Under the pieces are notes generated by a model. The model saw only the letters and a list, made by a program, of their open reading frames with translations, searched no databases and was not told where the DNA came from. Made by a program: the position numbers and the translations under genes. Below, piece after piece: positions 13,351-26,052 of a DNA stretch of 64,000 nucleotides. The stretch is taken from assembly GCF_027744825.2 (NCBI RefSeq), contig NC_071334.1, positions 54,748,937-54,812,936 on the forward strand, in the 5' to 3' direction. This stretch comes from Synchiropus splendidus (taxonomy: Eukaryota; Chordata; Actinopteri; Syngnathiformes; Callionymidae). The number at the start of each line of letters is the position of its first letter. Position 1 is the stretch's first letter.

Positions 13351-16097
13351 TTCCTCAAGAAAAGTTGAAGGTTTTTGGGCAGACTCTTTGCCCCATCTTG
13401 TGCCACTTCACAATCCGTTGATTTCAAGTTTGAAGATGGATAGAAAGTGTCTTTTCTTTTTGACTCAGCAATGTGCCTCACTCAGATGCGTCCATCTTTT
13501 TGCCAAAATCTGTCCTTCAAAAACTTGTATTTGGCTTAAATCCAGCATTTAACCCTTTGACACAGGGAAGAGTTTCAATTTTAGTTTTCCATTTGTGCAC
13601 AAATCATGACTGCATATTCATGCTGAACCCACATTCTCGCTGCCTTGTCCACCGTTATTGTATTAGCACAAAATATTCTCCAACAGCTGTGAGTGATGAA
13701 AAATACATCCACAGGGTTATGCTGAATGAAAAGACTTTTTTTTTTTTTTTTTTAGCAATTTATACATTTCAGAGGTAAATGTGCTCGGTTCACAAGGTTC
13801 ATTGCAGAGTACACGCAGATGTCCAGAGAAAATAAATGAGATTTTCAAAAAGTGTGTGTAGGAGGAATATTTCTGTGGAGAAGCGCTCTACCATGAACAC
13901 AATTATACGTCTAACCCTTGACAGCAGGTTGAGAGACAGACAGAAAAATAAATAGTTTGTATATATATCGCATTCCTCTCTCGCTTCTGTCGGTGTGCAT
14001 GTGGACAGGTTCGTAATGTCAGGAGCACAGCCACGGCGAGTGCATGGCTGAATGCAAAGTTTGCGATGATTCAATAATCTCAGGTAACAGACACGGCTTG
14101 CGCGAACACACTGAAACACGCACTGTTTGTGTTGGCATTGACTGCTCCCCATTAAGCCTGAGGATGCGCCGGCTCTGTGGAGGAACTAATTATTGTGGAT
14201 TTCTTCCAAGACGAACCCCATTTCATCCCTAATCCACCAGACTCTGGGCGGTGGAACCCCAGAAACAGAAAGTCATTTTGCCAAATTACGTGTTTTTTCC
14301 GGGGTAAATATTGAAGATGCTCTTGTCATTTCCTGAGCGCATTTATATTGATGGTAAACTCAGTTATTCATAAGAAAAATTATCCTTGTTTACAGCGTAC
14401 AATCAATCCCCAGCTGTCAAAAAAACAAATAAAGCTTCCCTGAACTTTGAACATGTCAAAGTCAGTGCAGAGGTAAATAGTAATTCCTCCTTTCATGTGC
14501 TGTTGACGGTCGAAAAAGAGTCAGTTGCTCCTATTGTAGTCCAGCCAGCGGGTTATACACTTCTCAGGGCGTCGAGTCGGGACCAGGAGAAACCACAGAA
14601 CTAGTGAGATACAAGCTTCCGTTTATTCCACATCAGCATAACATCGTGTTCGTGTCATCGCTTGGTATCGCACCGTGTCAAATTGTTCAAAGTACAAACA
14701 CTGGGCTGGGGCTGGATCAAGGGCGTCCCTTGTACCAGATACACATCATCACAAACATGCATGTCCACCTTTGGCCTCGCGGCTGAATCACAAAAGAGCT
14801 CCAGACAAAACAGACATTCCTCTTTTCTTCACAAGGGAGCCGTCTCTGGCATATTTGGAATACAGAGTGGGTGGATATCTGTTCAACATTCCGTTGGTAC
14901 TGAAAAACAAGTTATCATTTAGCTAACCACTGTACGTAACCCGAATGACACACAACAATATTTAGTTTGGACAGATATTATGACACAATAGGGTTAGGAA
15001 ATCACGAAAGTACATTCATTTACATGCATGTTGTATTTGTTCACATATTTTATTGCCCCATAGAATAGTTCATGTTTCTTACCACTTGGAGTATAGTTGA
15101 TAGAAGTGCAGCTGGAGTGTTACGCTCCTCACTTCCACAACACACTGCACACAACAACAAGAGCAGAACACCAAAATGTGATAATGTCTTCCCTGACCTA
15201 TCGTCAAACTGTCCAGAAAATGTCACTGGACTGCGGTGATCTGGGTTGTTTTGCCAAGAAAAACACAGAAAGGCCTAACCTCCTTGCCGAAGATGAAAGT
15301 TATCAAGCGTTGCAAGAATATATAGTTTGACTAACGCCTGATGATTCACGAACACCTATGTTTTCCGTGACTAATGTGAGATGTTTCATTTTCTGTGGGA
15401 ATAAGAAACAAGAGGAAGGAGAAACAAGAACACTAAACAGGTGTCAGCAAATAGCTCTGATTATCTCTCACTCCAAGTTGCAACAGAAGGGAGAAGCAGA
15501 AGGGAACTGTTTGAAAGTGTAGTAGTTTTGGTAAGTTCGACCACCAGGACAGCAGATGGCGCTCTGATTAATACAAACTTCAGGGGCCAGCAGAGAAGCA
15601 TCTTGAGTCCAATATGTTTGTTTGTTTTTTCATTAACAGCAGGACATTTTGACACAACTTCAAACTTGCATGAGTGAAGAAAATCTGGGTTTACTTCCCA
15701 TAATGAAACTGACAAGCCTACACATCGTCACGCCAAAGACGCAGCATGTTCACGATGATCTACTTTTGCGTCATGAATGTATTAAGTGTTTCAATTGAAT
15801 GGATTGTAACCCCTCCTCAAGCATTTCTTGACATCAAAACAGAATGGTTGAGTTTAGGTTTAGGATGAGGGTCACAAACCACTCATTGTTGCCTTGCTGA
15901 TGGTTTTGCTTGGTATAAATTGGACTATATGTGACCATGAGCTTAACTCACGGTGCTGAAGGTGGCAATACAGGGGAAATATTGTTATAATATTGCTGAT
16001 AATGTAGGGAAAGTCTGGGGGAAAATACACAAACCACCATCAAGGGAAACCTAAAGAAATGCTTGTGTTTGCTGACTGTTTTTTTTTTTTTTACAAT
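13351..16097. other. Intergenic, nothing recognised
   Basis: Contains a T run at 13736-13753 and another at 16079-16092 next to the MITE. No gene is recognised. A CAGATGGCGCTC motif occurs at about 15554. Confidence 0.45.
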
Positions 16098-16769
16098 TAC
16101 AGTGGCACCTCGGTTCTCGACCACAATCCGTTCCAGACGGCCATTTGAGAAGCGATTTGTTTGAAATCCGAATCGATTTTTCCCATTACAATGAATGGAA
16201 AAAGAAATAATGCGTTCCAAGCCTTAAAATAGTCTTTTGTAGGAGTGAATGTAGAGTGTCTGCTGCAGGTGCGCTGTTCCTCTATGTGTGTGGCCGCTGC
16301 ATGTGGGAGGGGTTGCCGAGTGAGTGAGGTCTCTCCAGAAGTGAAGAGGTGCCCGGTGCGTGTCCAGCTCTGAATGTGCGCTTCTGTGCAGTTTGGCTGT
16401 GACAAAGTCATAAACCAAGTCACGCTCTGTCCCAGACTCGCCTCATCCCTGTCCCAGCTCCAGCCCACAACAGGACATCAAACCCTGGAGTGTGCTCTCC
16501 AGCACCTCCCCTGTGACACTCTACCACGGTCCAGTGTGGAGACAGGAAAGGTTTTACACCTCAATATGCAGAAAAAACAGTCAGAGGCTGCGTTATACAC
16601 AATAACAAAGCGCGTCGTGGGTCAGTTGATCGGTCCACACACGTTGTGTTTTTTCCAGCTTTTTCCGGGGGGCATTCGAGTTCTGGATTCTCGTTCGAAA
16701 TCAGAAGCAACAAAATCTCAAAATTTTTGTTCGAATTCCGGGACTTTTGAAAACCGAGGTACCACTGTA
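16098..16769 (-). mobile_element. Tigger/pogo-like MITE, complete copy
   Basis: Terminal inverted repeats are visible: CAGTGGCACCTCGGTTCTC at 16100 and, reverse-complemented, CAGTGGTACCTCGGTTTTC ending at 16767 (two mismatches in 19). Each end is flanked by TA, the target duplication of the Tc1/mariner superfamily; the CAG...CTG ends and ACCTCG phrase are typical of its pogo/Tigger branch. The 668 bp between carries no transposase. Strand is chosen to match the second copy at 30446-30974. The frames inside it are not supported as genes. Confidence 0.65.
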
Positions 16770-17939
16770 GTTACCCTTTTTCTGACCACACACAGTCAAA
16801 TCCTGCCAAGCATTGCTGACTGCTTGAGACAAGATTAAAAAAAACACACAAAAAAACTTGAGATTTAACATCACCATTTTCCTCTGTTATCATTTCCCAT
16901 CAGGGGTTGCCACTGTAACCTAACCTGATCATCCTCCCCTGTCTCTTCATGTCTTGAATCGTCACTTCTCTGACCCTCATTAGTTCCTTCATTTTCGGTC
17001 CAACACTGCTCCTTTTCTCATGTCCAAACCATCTATCCTCGCTAACCTGTCACAAATTCCTCCATATATACATAGAGATGTCTGTCTCTCTTATTAGACT
17101 TTTGGGCCAACAGTATTTATTCATGTTTTTATTGCAAATTTATTTTTTTTCACACAGCTCTTAAAAAAATCCTGAGATTTTCTAAGGTGCTAACAGCTGT
17201 TTTACAAATCTAAACGGAATATCCTCATTTAGCCCAAAGCTTGCAATTCAAACAGCGAGGTTTTCCAAATGATCGATTTTATTCGTCCTCCTTTATCCCT
17301 CAATTAATACCTCTAATATCAGCTTTCTCTCGCTCATCCTCAGCTCACACAGCTAATGACTTTCATGGCTCACTGTCAGCAACGCTGCCAAAATATGACC
17401 ATTGCAGGTGACTGCCTTGTCTCCACTGGGACTCACGAATTGTAGGCCACCAAGAGACAGCGGTGAATGTCTGTTTCTTGCTGTTGGCAGTTTTAACTGG
17501 CCCTCAGCTGATATCACTGACTGAATACTTCCAAATAAATGGGCGATAATACTGGTTAGTTACAGGATAACAGGATCGAGAAGAATCCTGTAGTCCTGTA
17601 ACAATGTTACAAATGCAGTGTGTTCAAGATGTAAGGTTGAGAAGAGCAATCATTTTCTTTAGTTGAGTAAGTATTGCCAAAAATGTCAAAGTGCATGTGA
17701 ATCATCTGACTGGGTATTTTCAAATCACAGCCGTTGTCATGTTCTCTCCTCTGCTCTTGAATGCCTTGTCCAAACTTTCACTGATGTTTACTCAGTTTTC
17801 CTGCGATATTTTGCTCCCTGGAGGTTTTCTGCACAAGATCCCAGGATATATGACAGACACACACGTCTGGTTCTACTGGGATCAATTCCATGAAGCTGTT
17901 AGATATTCAGCGTGAGGCTGTTGGTGGCAGTACAAGTAG
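16770..17939. other. Intergenic, nothing recognised
   Basis: No gene or classifiable element is seen in this AT-rich stretch. Confidence 0.45.
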
Positions 17940-18066
17940 TTTTTTTTTTTTTTTTTTTTTTTTTTTGAGTTGGATTTAATTCCCACTTTTTGTTGGAGAC
18001 GTATATATGCGGGTTAACTCCGTAAGCGTCTCTCTGAAAAATGAATAAGCAAAAAAAAAAAAAAAA
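17940..18066. repeat. Opposed poly(T) and poly(A) runs
   Basis: A 27-base T run (17940-17966) and a 16-base A run (18051-18066) are 84 bp apart. They could be two retroposon tails in opposite orientation, but the intervening sequence is not recognised. Confidence 0.5.
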
Positions 18067-19516
18067 TACTGGCCTGTGTTCTGAATATATTTGATTGCTG
18101 TCTTGTTATTAAAAAATTGTGCTCAGACTGAGTGATTTATAGTCAGATGGTGGGGCAGGAAGAGGTAAAATCATTGCCATGTGTTGCACCAGCTAAGATG
18201 CCACCTGCTCAACAGCATGTCCGAAGGGAATCGCTGCAATCTATTACAAGCTTTCTCTAGAGTGCAGCTTGTTTTGTCGTTCCATGCCCAGTGGGTAATT
18301 TGGATGCTAGCCCACTGTTTTCTGCAACGTCCAGGAAACAACCAAAAAATTGGAAAAGGGTAGTGCTACGTTTTGTCATAGCAGAGTCAGTGGACAGGAA
18401 GACATTTGAAAGTGGCGGAGATGAAGGCGCTCATGTTTCCATGGGGAGGAGCAAGATTGGTCAAGATCGGAAATGAGTCGCTCGTGGTAAGGTTTGTGAT
18501 GTTAGAGAGGCCTGATGAGAAATGTGTCTGAAGGGGGTCACACACATATGGATTTTCAATATATTGATGATGTTTTTTTTTCTGTAAAAAATTCCACACG
18601 TGACGATAAGCAAATCTGTCTGTGGTGTGTCCTGATAATCTCACTCGTCCTCCAATCCAGGAATCATGTGAGATCACAAGTGATAAAACAAAGTCAAAAT
18701 AACGTGCGTACAACGCAAAAACGTACCAACCAAACCTGCCATCTTATTTTAATTCAATTGCTCCCGTGCTTCTCTGCCATATCGCCATGCACAATCTGGA
18801 TTTTAGCTTGAGAGGCACCCTGAACTTAAAAAAAAATGAGAGAATGGACGCCCTGATTTCTCAGCAGGACGCCCTAAATTTCCCATTATTGGCTGTATAG
18901 TGCCCCAATCGTAGCCCCGTCATACTGGCTTCCATGAAACTTGCATTTGATTGGTCAGTGAGGCAGAGAAAAGCACTGTTATTGGTGGGATGTTCGATGC
19001 TGTTTGCAAAATTTGCCCCTCAAAATGGAGAGAATAAGGTGTAAGGGTTTTCAAAATTTTCGGGGTGGCATCCCCTCGGACCCCCCTGACAGGGTCAGCA
19101 TTGTCATAATCTGCGCTTGTGCTTTTATTTTGTTGTTTCCCTGTTGTGTTTGTTTCTGTTTCCTGTCTTGTGTTTTGTCGCATCTCCCCCTTGTTTCAGG
19201 CACGGAGGTGGGACCAATCCCCGAATCATCATTCCGTCATCTACCACCTGGTTCCAGACTGCTGTGTCAGATGGTTGCTTCACATTCCTTGGTAAAGTTC
19301 TCTCTCGACGCTTCTTGGTGTTTTGTATATTCAGATTTTGCATGAGTGTGTTATATCCGCCACTTTCTTTGTTGTTCTCCACTGTATGTTTCCTCTTCTA
19401 TGGGTTATTCGGTTGGTCTTTGGGGGATTGTTTTTATACTCCCATTTTCTGTTTTCTTTCAGTTTCCTTCTTCGCTTGTGTGTGTATTTGTTGGGCCTGG
19501 TGTGTCTTAGCGTGTG
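18067..19516. other. Intergenic, pyrimidine-rich in its right part
   Basis: No gene is supported. At 19110-19500 the plus strand is strongly T/C-rich with many TGTTT and TTTCTG words, which creates long hydrophobic chance frames (19117-19542). Confidence 0.45.
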
Positions 19517-20287
19517 CTTCTGACGATACGGGCCAAATGTGAACCAAGAACTAATAGACTAATGGGAGTTTGGGGCTTTTTTTTATACTTGGTCGAGTCC
19601 TTTGTTCTCTGGCAACGATTAAGCTTTTGGATCTGCTCCTCTGAACCACCATGACAACAATGTCTCAATGTCCAGCGGCCCCTTAACATTTTTTAGAACA
19701 ATAACATTTGAAAAAATAATTTGTCAAATACAATGTATTTAAAAAATTGTACATTGTACAGGCAGGTTATTGCTCAAACAGAATAGCATGCATCACCTGA
19801 TGGAATCGTCTTTCATCATTCCTTTCTGTGATCACCGTTTTTTTTCACTGCGACGTGACCAACCATTGTAAAAGGCTTTATTTTGGAACTATCCTGGGAC
19901 AAGATGATGTGTCTTCTCTCGATGCTCTCATATTTTTGGGACTGAGTTTTTTGTCATCTTTCGAAAGTGCCTGCATTCGTCATCCTACTTGTCACGACAC
20001 AGTGTCCTTCACTCTCCAAACAGCGAGTCTGCAGAGGCTGCCTCCACGAGCGTGCATGCGTTTCACTTCTTACATCCTCGATATTAGTCAAATCTTTCCG
20101 AGGGGGATTTGCTTCATGACATGCTTTTAGAAATGGGAAAATGTCTATCGTGGGCTGGGTGCATGGCCGGTGGTAGAGCGATTCCCGGGAGACTCTCGCC
20201 AGTCAGCCAAAGTGCCTGCAGAAAAGCCCCAAACTCCTATTAGTCTATTAGTGCTCGGTTCACATTTGGCCCTTATCGTCAGAAAGC
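19517..20287. repeat. Long inverted repeat (foldback-like)
   Basis: The arm at 19517-19580 and the arm at 20221-20287 are imperfect reverse complements over about 64 bp; both contain TTCTGACGATA, GGGCCAAATGTGAACC, CTAATAGACTAAT and GTTTGGGGCTTTT when read the same way. The loop of about 640 bp holds no recognised gene. This could be a foldback element or two insertions of one short repeat in opposite directions. Confidence 0.6.
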
Positions 20288-21891
20288 ATCAGTGGCTGTA
20301 CTCACAGCAGCACTTCAGCCCCAAAGGCTTTGCATCAGCTACTACCTTCACAGTGACTTGAGTAGCCTTCCTGCTTATTTTGACAGCGCTACCGTCGGCA
20401 GGGATTCTTTGAAACGCCACGTCTGGCTCTGACCACCTCCAGGGGACCTTTTAAAGAGCAAAAAAGAACTCATTCAAAGAATACGTGGGGGAACCTGGCT
20501 GCCATGAGTACGTAAAAATATCCAACTTTAGGGCAGGTACAGTATGAGAAAGGATTTTACCCGTGGGGCCGCGAGATAATTGCTGAGGGCAGAGAAATCC
20601 TCATTTTTAATATATGTCCTTCCTGCCAAAGAATGCTCATTCACCTTCTTCTTCTCTTTTCCCCTTGTATCTCTAACATTTTTCTTGATGTGATTATTCT
20701 CCTGTTTTAACTTTAAGATCTGACTGCAACAATCATCATGCCCTTATGTAATACTCCTATTTCATCCTTTATGTGGGAAGCATTTTATTTGTTACAATTA
20801 CAAACTCGACAAACTAGACACAATGTTTGATAGCAACATTTCAGTGGGCAGAAACAGACAGGACGTCTTCATTGTTCTCATTTTCTTAAGAGCTCGTGAA
20901 CATCAATATCAGTCAGTTATTTTCTTTACAGCTCCTCTGGCGTGATCGGCCATTGTTGTGGGAAACAAAAGAAGTTAAAAAAATATATATTCTAACACCC
21001 AGTGTGACAAGAAATCATGGCTGTTTTTCAGTTATAAATAAGTTGATGGTAATGAATCAGAGAAAATCCACATGATAATCTTAAAATATGGTCATGACTC
21101 AACAACTTTGACCACCAATCTTATAGCCAGGCTCTCCACTCTATTTTCAGCAGAAGACCTTGTTGGAGTCTTTCATACCCCTTACCATGTCAAAATGAGA
21201 GATTATTTTTCGCTTCGAAAAGAACTCCATTGACCCTATTGTTTCACTCTATACCCAATAAAAAAAATAACTAAGATATGCTTTTACGATGTGAACATAA
21301 AAACTCTACAGACTGTGCTACTTTTGAGCTTAGCCTACAGGTCTCTGCATGACCTGTCAATCATAAGTGATGTGGCAGACACACACGCAACCTTCCCTCC
21401 AACAGACAGCAACCAGATCAAGGATGATAGTTCTACCAAGATACATCAGTGGCAGGCTAAAGTACGCGATGGGTAGGAGGTTGTTTGCTCTTCAACTATT
21501 CATTCACAGTATCTAACATGATCTCAGTTTTCAGTGTCTCCCTATGCAGTAATCCACAGCCATCGATCTGTAAAACGTTGTTTTGATCTATATGAAAATG
21601 TTATTTATTTTTGTATATGTTTATTGAGTGTTTGGACTGACTTGGTAGTTAACTATTTGCCATGCTAATGGTAGATTACTCTCAGTTGGAATAACAGCCT
21701 TCTGTGAAATGTTGTATGTGAGGACTAGAGCACCACCACGCTTCAAAAACATTCAAACCTTCAAGAAACACGCTTCTTCCTCTAAGTCTGTGATGTGATT
21801 TTTTTGAGTGTGGTGTGTGGATGATGCGGACTCATTTGTAAAACACATAAGTCAACTGTACTTCCATGGCAATTTATTTTAGGATCACATG

Positions 21892-21893
<2 letters not shown>
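20288..21893. other. Intergenic, nothing recognised
   Basis: No gene or classifiable element is seen. Confidence 0.45.

Positions 21894-21923
<30 letters not shown>
21894..21923. repeat. (AT)n microsatellite
   Basis: About 15 AT units. Confidence 0.9.
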
Positions 21924-21926
<3 letters not shown>

Positions 21927-23495
21927 TCATTATACGGACATTTTTTTATTTTGTTTTTTATTCATTTTTGTTGACAGGTCAAATAATCTTGCTACCCGAA
22001 GGAGCTGATAGTCAAGACAAATTCACTCAGACACACCTCAGACCACAGGATTTTTTTATCGGGCAAAGTTACTTGAGATTAGAAAACCAGGTACGTTTGT
22101 CACCCATGATAAGGAAGGGACAAATCGCGACACTAACAACCAGGGTTTCATAATGTTCTAACCCATGTACCACAGTATTTCTGACATAATTGTGAGCTAT
22201 TAAAAAACTAGGAAAATATTTTGTTTTAGAATCGGAATTGAGTTCTGCTGGGGACTTTATATGTTTTATAATATATTACATGGAAATGACAACTTTAACT
22301 CAGTACTAGTCTGAAGGACAGACTGGATTGTTGAACCTTGATGCTCTGTGGTAGAGAAAGAGGGGGAAAAAAATCCACCCATTTCACAGAGCAATTTCAT
22401 GTTACGTGTGCTGTGAATTCATGTCAAGTGAGATGTTCCGCGAGATCTTTTCTAATAATGAGTGCTCTAGCTCTATATTGAGTGTCTCCTGGACGACATG
22501 AGAATAAAGCAAAGCAACTCGTTGACAGCTTACACGTCTGACACATAGTCGAAGGTGATAACCCATGTTGCGACACATGACTTCCTTTTTCTTTTTTCCA
22601 AGCAGCTTCCTCCCTTCTTTTGATGTGCCTCGAACCTGCTGTAATTGATTTCACTCACTTAAGTCATGCTTTTGCCTGCAATTTGCGGCGCAATTTGCCA
22701 ACCTGAACTTTTGGAACCTTTAGCATAATGGAAAAGCCGTGGGGCCTGCAAGGCGTATATTATCACCTGGTCATGCACCACAGCGTCTGGTATCGCACTG
22801 CTGCAAAGCTTGGTCTTCTAAGAGAGAAAATTACATTTCTAATTAGTACAGGAAACACTTTTGTCAGTATTTATCCGGTAAATACATTGCATCCCCACCC
22901 CTCCCCTCGGCCCGCGTCATTATCTAAGTGAACATTCACACTGGGTACCAGCAGGAATGTCAGTGACGGGAAGTCATCAATTTTCTCTGAGAGCCAGTAT
23001 CTTGCTGCAGAAAGCAGTAGCCTTTGGCAGCTTGTTGGCGTGGGCGTCAGAGCAAAGTCAAAGTCAAGGCAACTTTATGGTAACGAGTTATGGAATCGGA
23101 ATTTAGAGCTGCGCTCGATGCTCCTGGGACCGAGAGAGAGAACACAAGCACATGCAGTGGTTGCCCCAAAACAGCATTAGCAGTCGATATTCAGGGTCTT
23201 TAAAAGTCTCTTTTCAATATTCAGCCGTCGATTCATTGTCCATGCCGCACCCAACCAACCACTGTCGTACCTGAGGTCAGATCGCAACAAAGGCACCAGG
23301 TGGGCTGGTTACAACAGCCAGAGCACGTGAATGAAAACTATCGCTAAAAATGAAGCTCCGACACAACCGTTTTCAAAAACTGAGGTTGGAGAGCCTGGTC
23401 GAAACTTTGATGAAAACTCTGAGTGGAGCTCTTACTACTTCAAGATAAAGTAAAGAACGCAATAACAAACCATAGGTTGCAATGTATCTGCAAGG
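21924..23495. other. Intergenic, possible conserved non-coding block
   Basis: No gene is seen. The stretch 22640-22930 is free of simple repeats and holds homeodomain-type words (CTAATTAG at 22839) and other mixed-composition sequence of the kind seen in conserved enhancers. AAAGTCAAAGTCAAGG.AACTTTATGG near 23055 resembles a common fish repeat phrase. Confidence 0.35.
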
Positions 23496-23509
23496 AACTC
23501 ATCAACTGT

Positions 23510-23765
23510 GGCTGAGGAGAGAATCACCCACTTAGAGGCCAAAGCGAGAGCCAAGCATATGATGATATATTCAGTGCGAGAAGACATGAATGTTGATCCC
23601 CGGCTCTTTACAGAGAACCTAATCAGGGATGAGGTGGGTTAGAAAGAGGAATTTGAGATCAACTCTGAGCAGTGGATCAGCCGGAGGCAAGCCATAGGTG
23701 CAAGTTCTTGACCAACCGTGGTGAAATTCCAGCCAGGAAAGTCAAGGTTGCAAAATGGTAAAGAG
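23510..23765 (+). pseudogene. L1/Tx1-type LINE ORF1 remnant
   Basis: L1-type ORF1 proteins are RNA-binding chaperones of retrotransposition. This plus-strand frame reads EERITHLEAKARAKHMMIYS, then LFTENLIRDEVG, then a TAG, then FEINSEQWISRRQ, a TGA, and PTVVKFQPGKSRLQ. The order (coiled-coil end RITxLE.xARxxxxxIY, then a helix ENLIxDExG, then an RxxxIG-type segment and PxVVKF) is that of the RRM and C-terminal domains of L1 ORF1p. Two in-frame stops make it dead. The call rests on motif order only. Confidence 0.45.
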
Positions 23766-24179
23766 GATATCTACTAACCCACCAAGCCCAGTGCCAAATG
23801 ACTGTAGGAAGATGAGCAAGAATGAGGAGTCATGCACCCAGAAGTCATCTGAAGTCTTCCAAAGAAGTGTATTGACACTGTTGAAAAGACAAATAATACA
23901 ATCTCTATTTTAAAGTGATCAGCGTTTGTGGTCTTTCTGCAATTAACAATCGACACATGTTTATCTGCAGGACCCATCGCAAGTTATTGAGAAGAAGTTA
24001 TATAAGAATGACTCTTCTCTCTGCTCCAATCTGATCTCTTCGATCAAGTTGAGATGAAAGAGTTGCTGTTGTATGTTAGATGTGGGGTTAAAATATACTT
24101 CTTCCTCTCCTTCACGTAGCAGAGGAAGAGGCAAAGAAGCCCTGACTTACCTCTCCTAAGATGTTTCCTTTGGCTCTTC

Positions 24180-24370
24180 TGAGGGAAGGGGGGGTGGGGT
24201 ACCAAGGTAAATCCCATCAGGTCTCATCAAGCGAAGCAGTTTCCCCTTTGTGTCCTAGATTTGGAGCCGGGCCTCCTCTCATCTGGACATGCCTGGAGTA
24301 CATGGCCAGCGGAAGCCTGAGTCTCTTCAGCTGCCTTTTCTCAATGGCGGAGCTCGAATCTCTCGTCGGT
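24180..24370 (-). mobile_element. Decayed LINE fragment (Rex1/L2-like RT C-terminus)
   Basis: On the minus strand this follows the same segment as the copy at 40588-40956: CATTGAGAAAAGGCAGCTGA, then a TCCGCTGGCCATGTACTCC segment, then GGCATGTCCAGATGAGAGGA and GGCCCGG. This is the IERxQLRxL...FRACPxxRRPG region. It is more decayed than the 40.6 kb copy and is opposite in orientation to the 13.2 kb copy. Confidence 0.45.
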
Positions 24371-25273
24371 CACTATAGTCATCTAAATTTTGTTTGCTTC
24401 TTTCGCTTACTACCCAAAAGCTTGTGGCTACAAATGAGAGTAGGAGGCAAAACAACCATTAAAATAAAAGATTTTCGTCTCAATGACACTCATGACTGAG
24501 GCCATTTTCAGATCTCACACCCCATCACCCGCCTCACTGGTGAACAACACCTCTAACTACAGTCAAAAGTAAAGGAAAAGGAAAAGGAAACTCTACCCTT
24601 TTCTGACACACTGTAGCATCCTTCCTCAAGCAAGAGAGAAGATGTATAATATTTTGAAGGAAAGCATTATTATATAATCGAAATTTTTCACAACAGCATG
24701 CAAATTATGGAGCAACAGCACATTCATGTAAAAATAGCAACTGGAAAAATAAAGTTTTCAAAGTTGAAGTGCGGAAAGGGATTGTAAGGGAACCAGGAAA
24801 TGGGGTTACAGTATGTAATAATTCATTTTGGGATGGATATAATTGCTCACCAGTCACACTGTTCACTTTTAAATTGGATCATTTTAACTTCTATGAGTTC
24901 TCCACCAGTCCCCAAAATCTTCCTCTAGAACAGTTTAATTTGAACTGGTCTTATGTAACTTATGCCTTTTATACCTTCCTTTACTTTGCATACAAAAAAA
25001 AGTTACAAGACTCATTTTAACCCACACAACCAGAACAAGGCTAAACCAATTGACCAAGCAGGCAAGTCACCGCCAGAGTGCGCGGTGTCTTAAAGACTAC
25101 TTAGAGATTTACGGTGAGGACAGTACGCTCTATCAAGAGATTGCAATCGTGGCAGAAAAGAAAGAGGAGACAACAATGTCTGAGGAAGAGAAGGGGGGAA
25201 AGGCTGACCTTGCAAGGAACAATACAAGAGTGATTACCAGGCTGACTTCTTCCTGTTGCCTGCACAGGGTGCT
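24371..25273. other. Intergenic, nothing recognised
   Basis: Contains AAAGGAAAAGGAAAAGG near 24570. A frame beginning at 25050 reads about 75 ordinary residues, including an acidic stretch, before it runs into the microsatellite; it is not recognised and has no support as an exon. Confidence 0.4.
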
Positions 25274-25574
25274 GACTATCTATCTATCTATCTATCTATC
25301 TATCATCCACCCATCCATCCATCCATCCATCTATCTATCATCCATCCATCCATCTATCTATCTATCTATCTATCCGTCTGTCTGTCTGTCTGTCTGTCTG
25401 TGTGTCATCTATCTATCTATCTATCCATCTATCCGTCTGTCTGTCTGTCTGTCATCTATCTATCTATCTATCTATCTATCATCCACCCATCCATCCATCC
25501 ATCCATTTATCTATCATCCATCCATCCATCTATCTATCTATCTATCCATCTATCCGTCTGTCTGTCTGTCTGTC

Positions 25575-25625
<51 letters not shown>

Positions 25626-25665
25626 CATCTCTCCATCTGTCTGTCTGTCATCTATCTATCTATCC

Positions 25666-25744
<79 letters not shown>

Positions 25745-25775
25745 CATCTATCCGTCTGTCTGCCTGTCTGTCATG

Positions 25776-25827
<52 letters not shown>

Positions 25828-25851
25828 CATCTATCCGTCTGTCTGTCTGTC

Positions 25852-25894
<43 letters not shown>

Positions 25895-26052
25895 CATCTA
25901 TCCGTCTGTCTGTCTGTCATCTATCTATCTATCTATCTATCTATACATCTATCCGTCTGTCTGTCTGTCTGCCTGTCTGTCATCTATGTATCTATCTATC
26001 TATCTATCCATCTATCCGTCTGTCTGCCTGTCTATCTATCTATCTATCTATC
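25274..26052. repeat. Compound tetranucleotide microsatellite with higher-order structure
   Basis: About 780 bp built from CTAT, CCAT and CTGT units. A larger unit recurs roughly nine or ten times: a (CTAT)n block of variable length, then CCATCTATCCGT, then (CTGT)2-5, then a CAT step that shifts register. An additional CCATCCAT-rich block occurs twice (25303-25350 and 25481-25530). All three plus-strand frames stay open because no unit contains a stop, giving artefactual Tyr-Leu-Ser-Ile repeat proteins. Confidence 0.95.

Noticed and set aside
16374..16838. Plus-strand 154-codon frame
   Set aside because: It lies across the MITE and its right terminal repeat and runs into flanking DNA; it has no family motif.
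19117..19542. 141-codon hydrophobic plus-strand frame
   Set aside because: The composition follows from a T/C-rich tract; the apparent membrane segments are a by-product.
20157..20215. tRNA-like GTGCATGGCCGGTGGTAGAG stretch
   Set aside because: It resembles a box A only; no box B at the proper distance and no foldable cloverleaf by eye.
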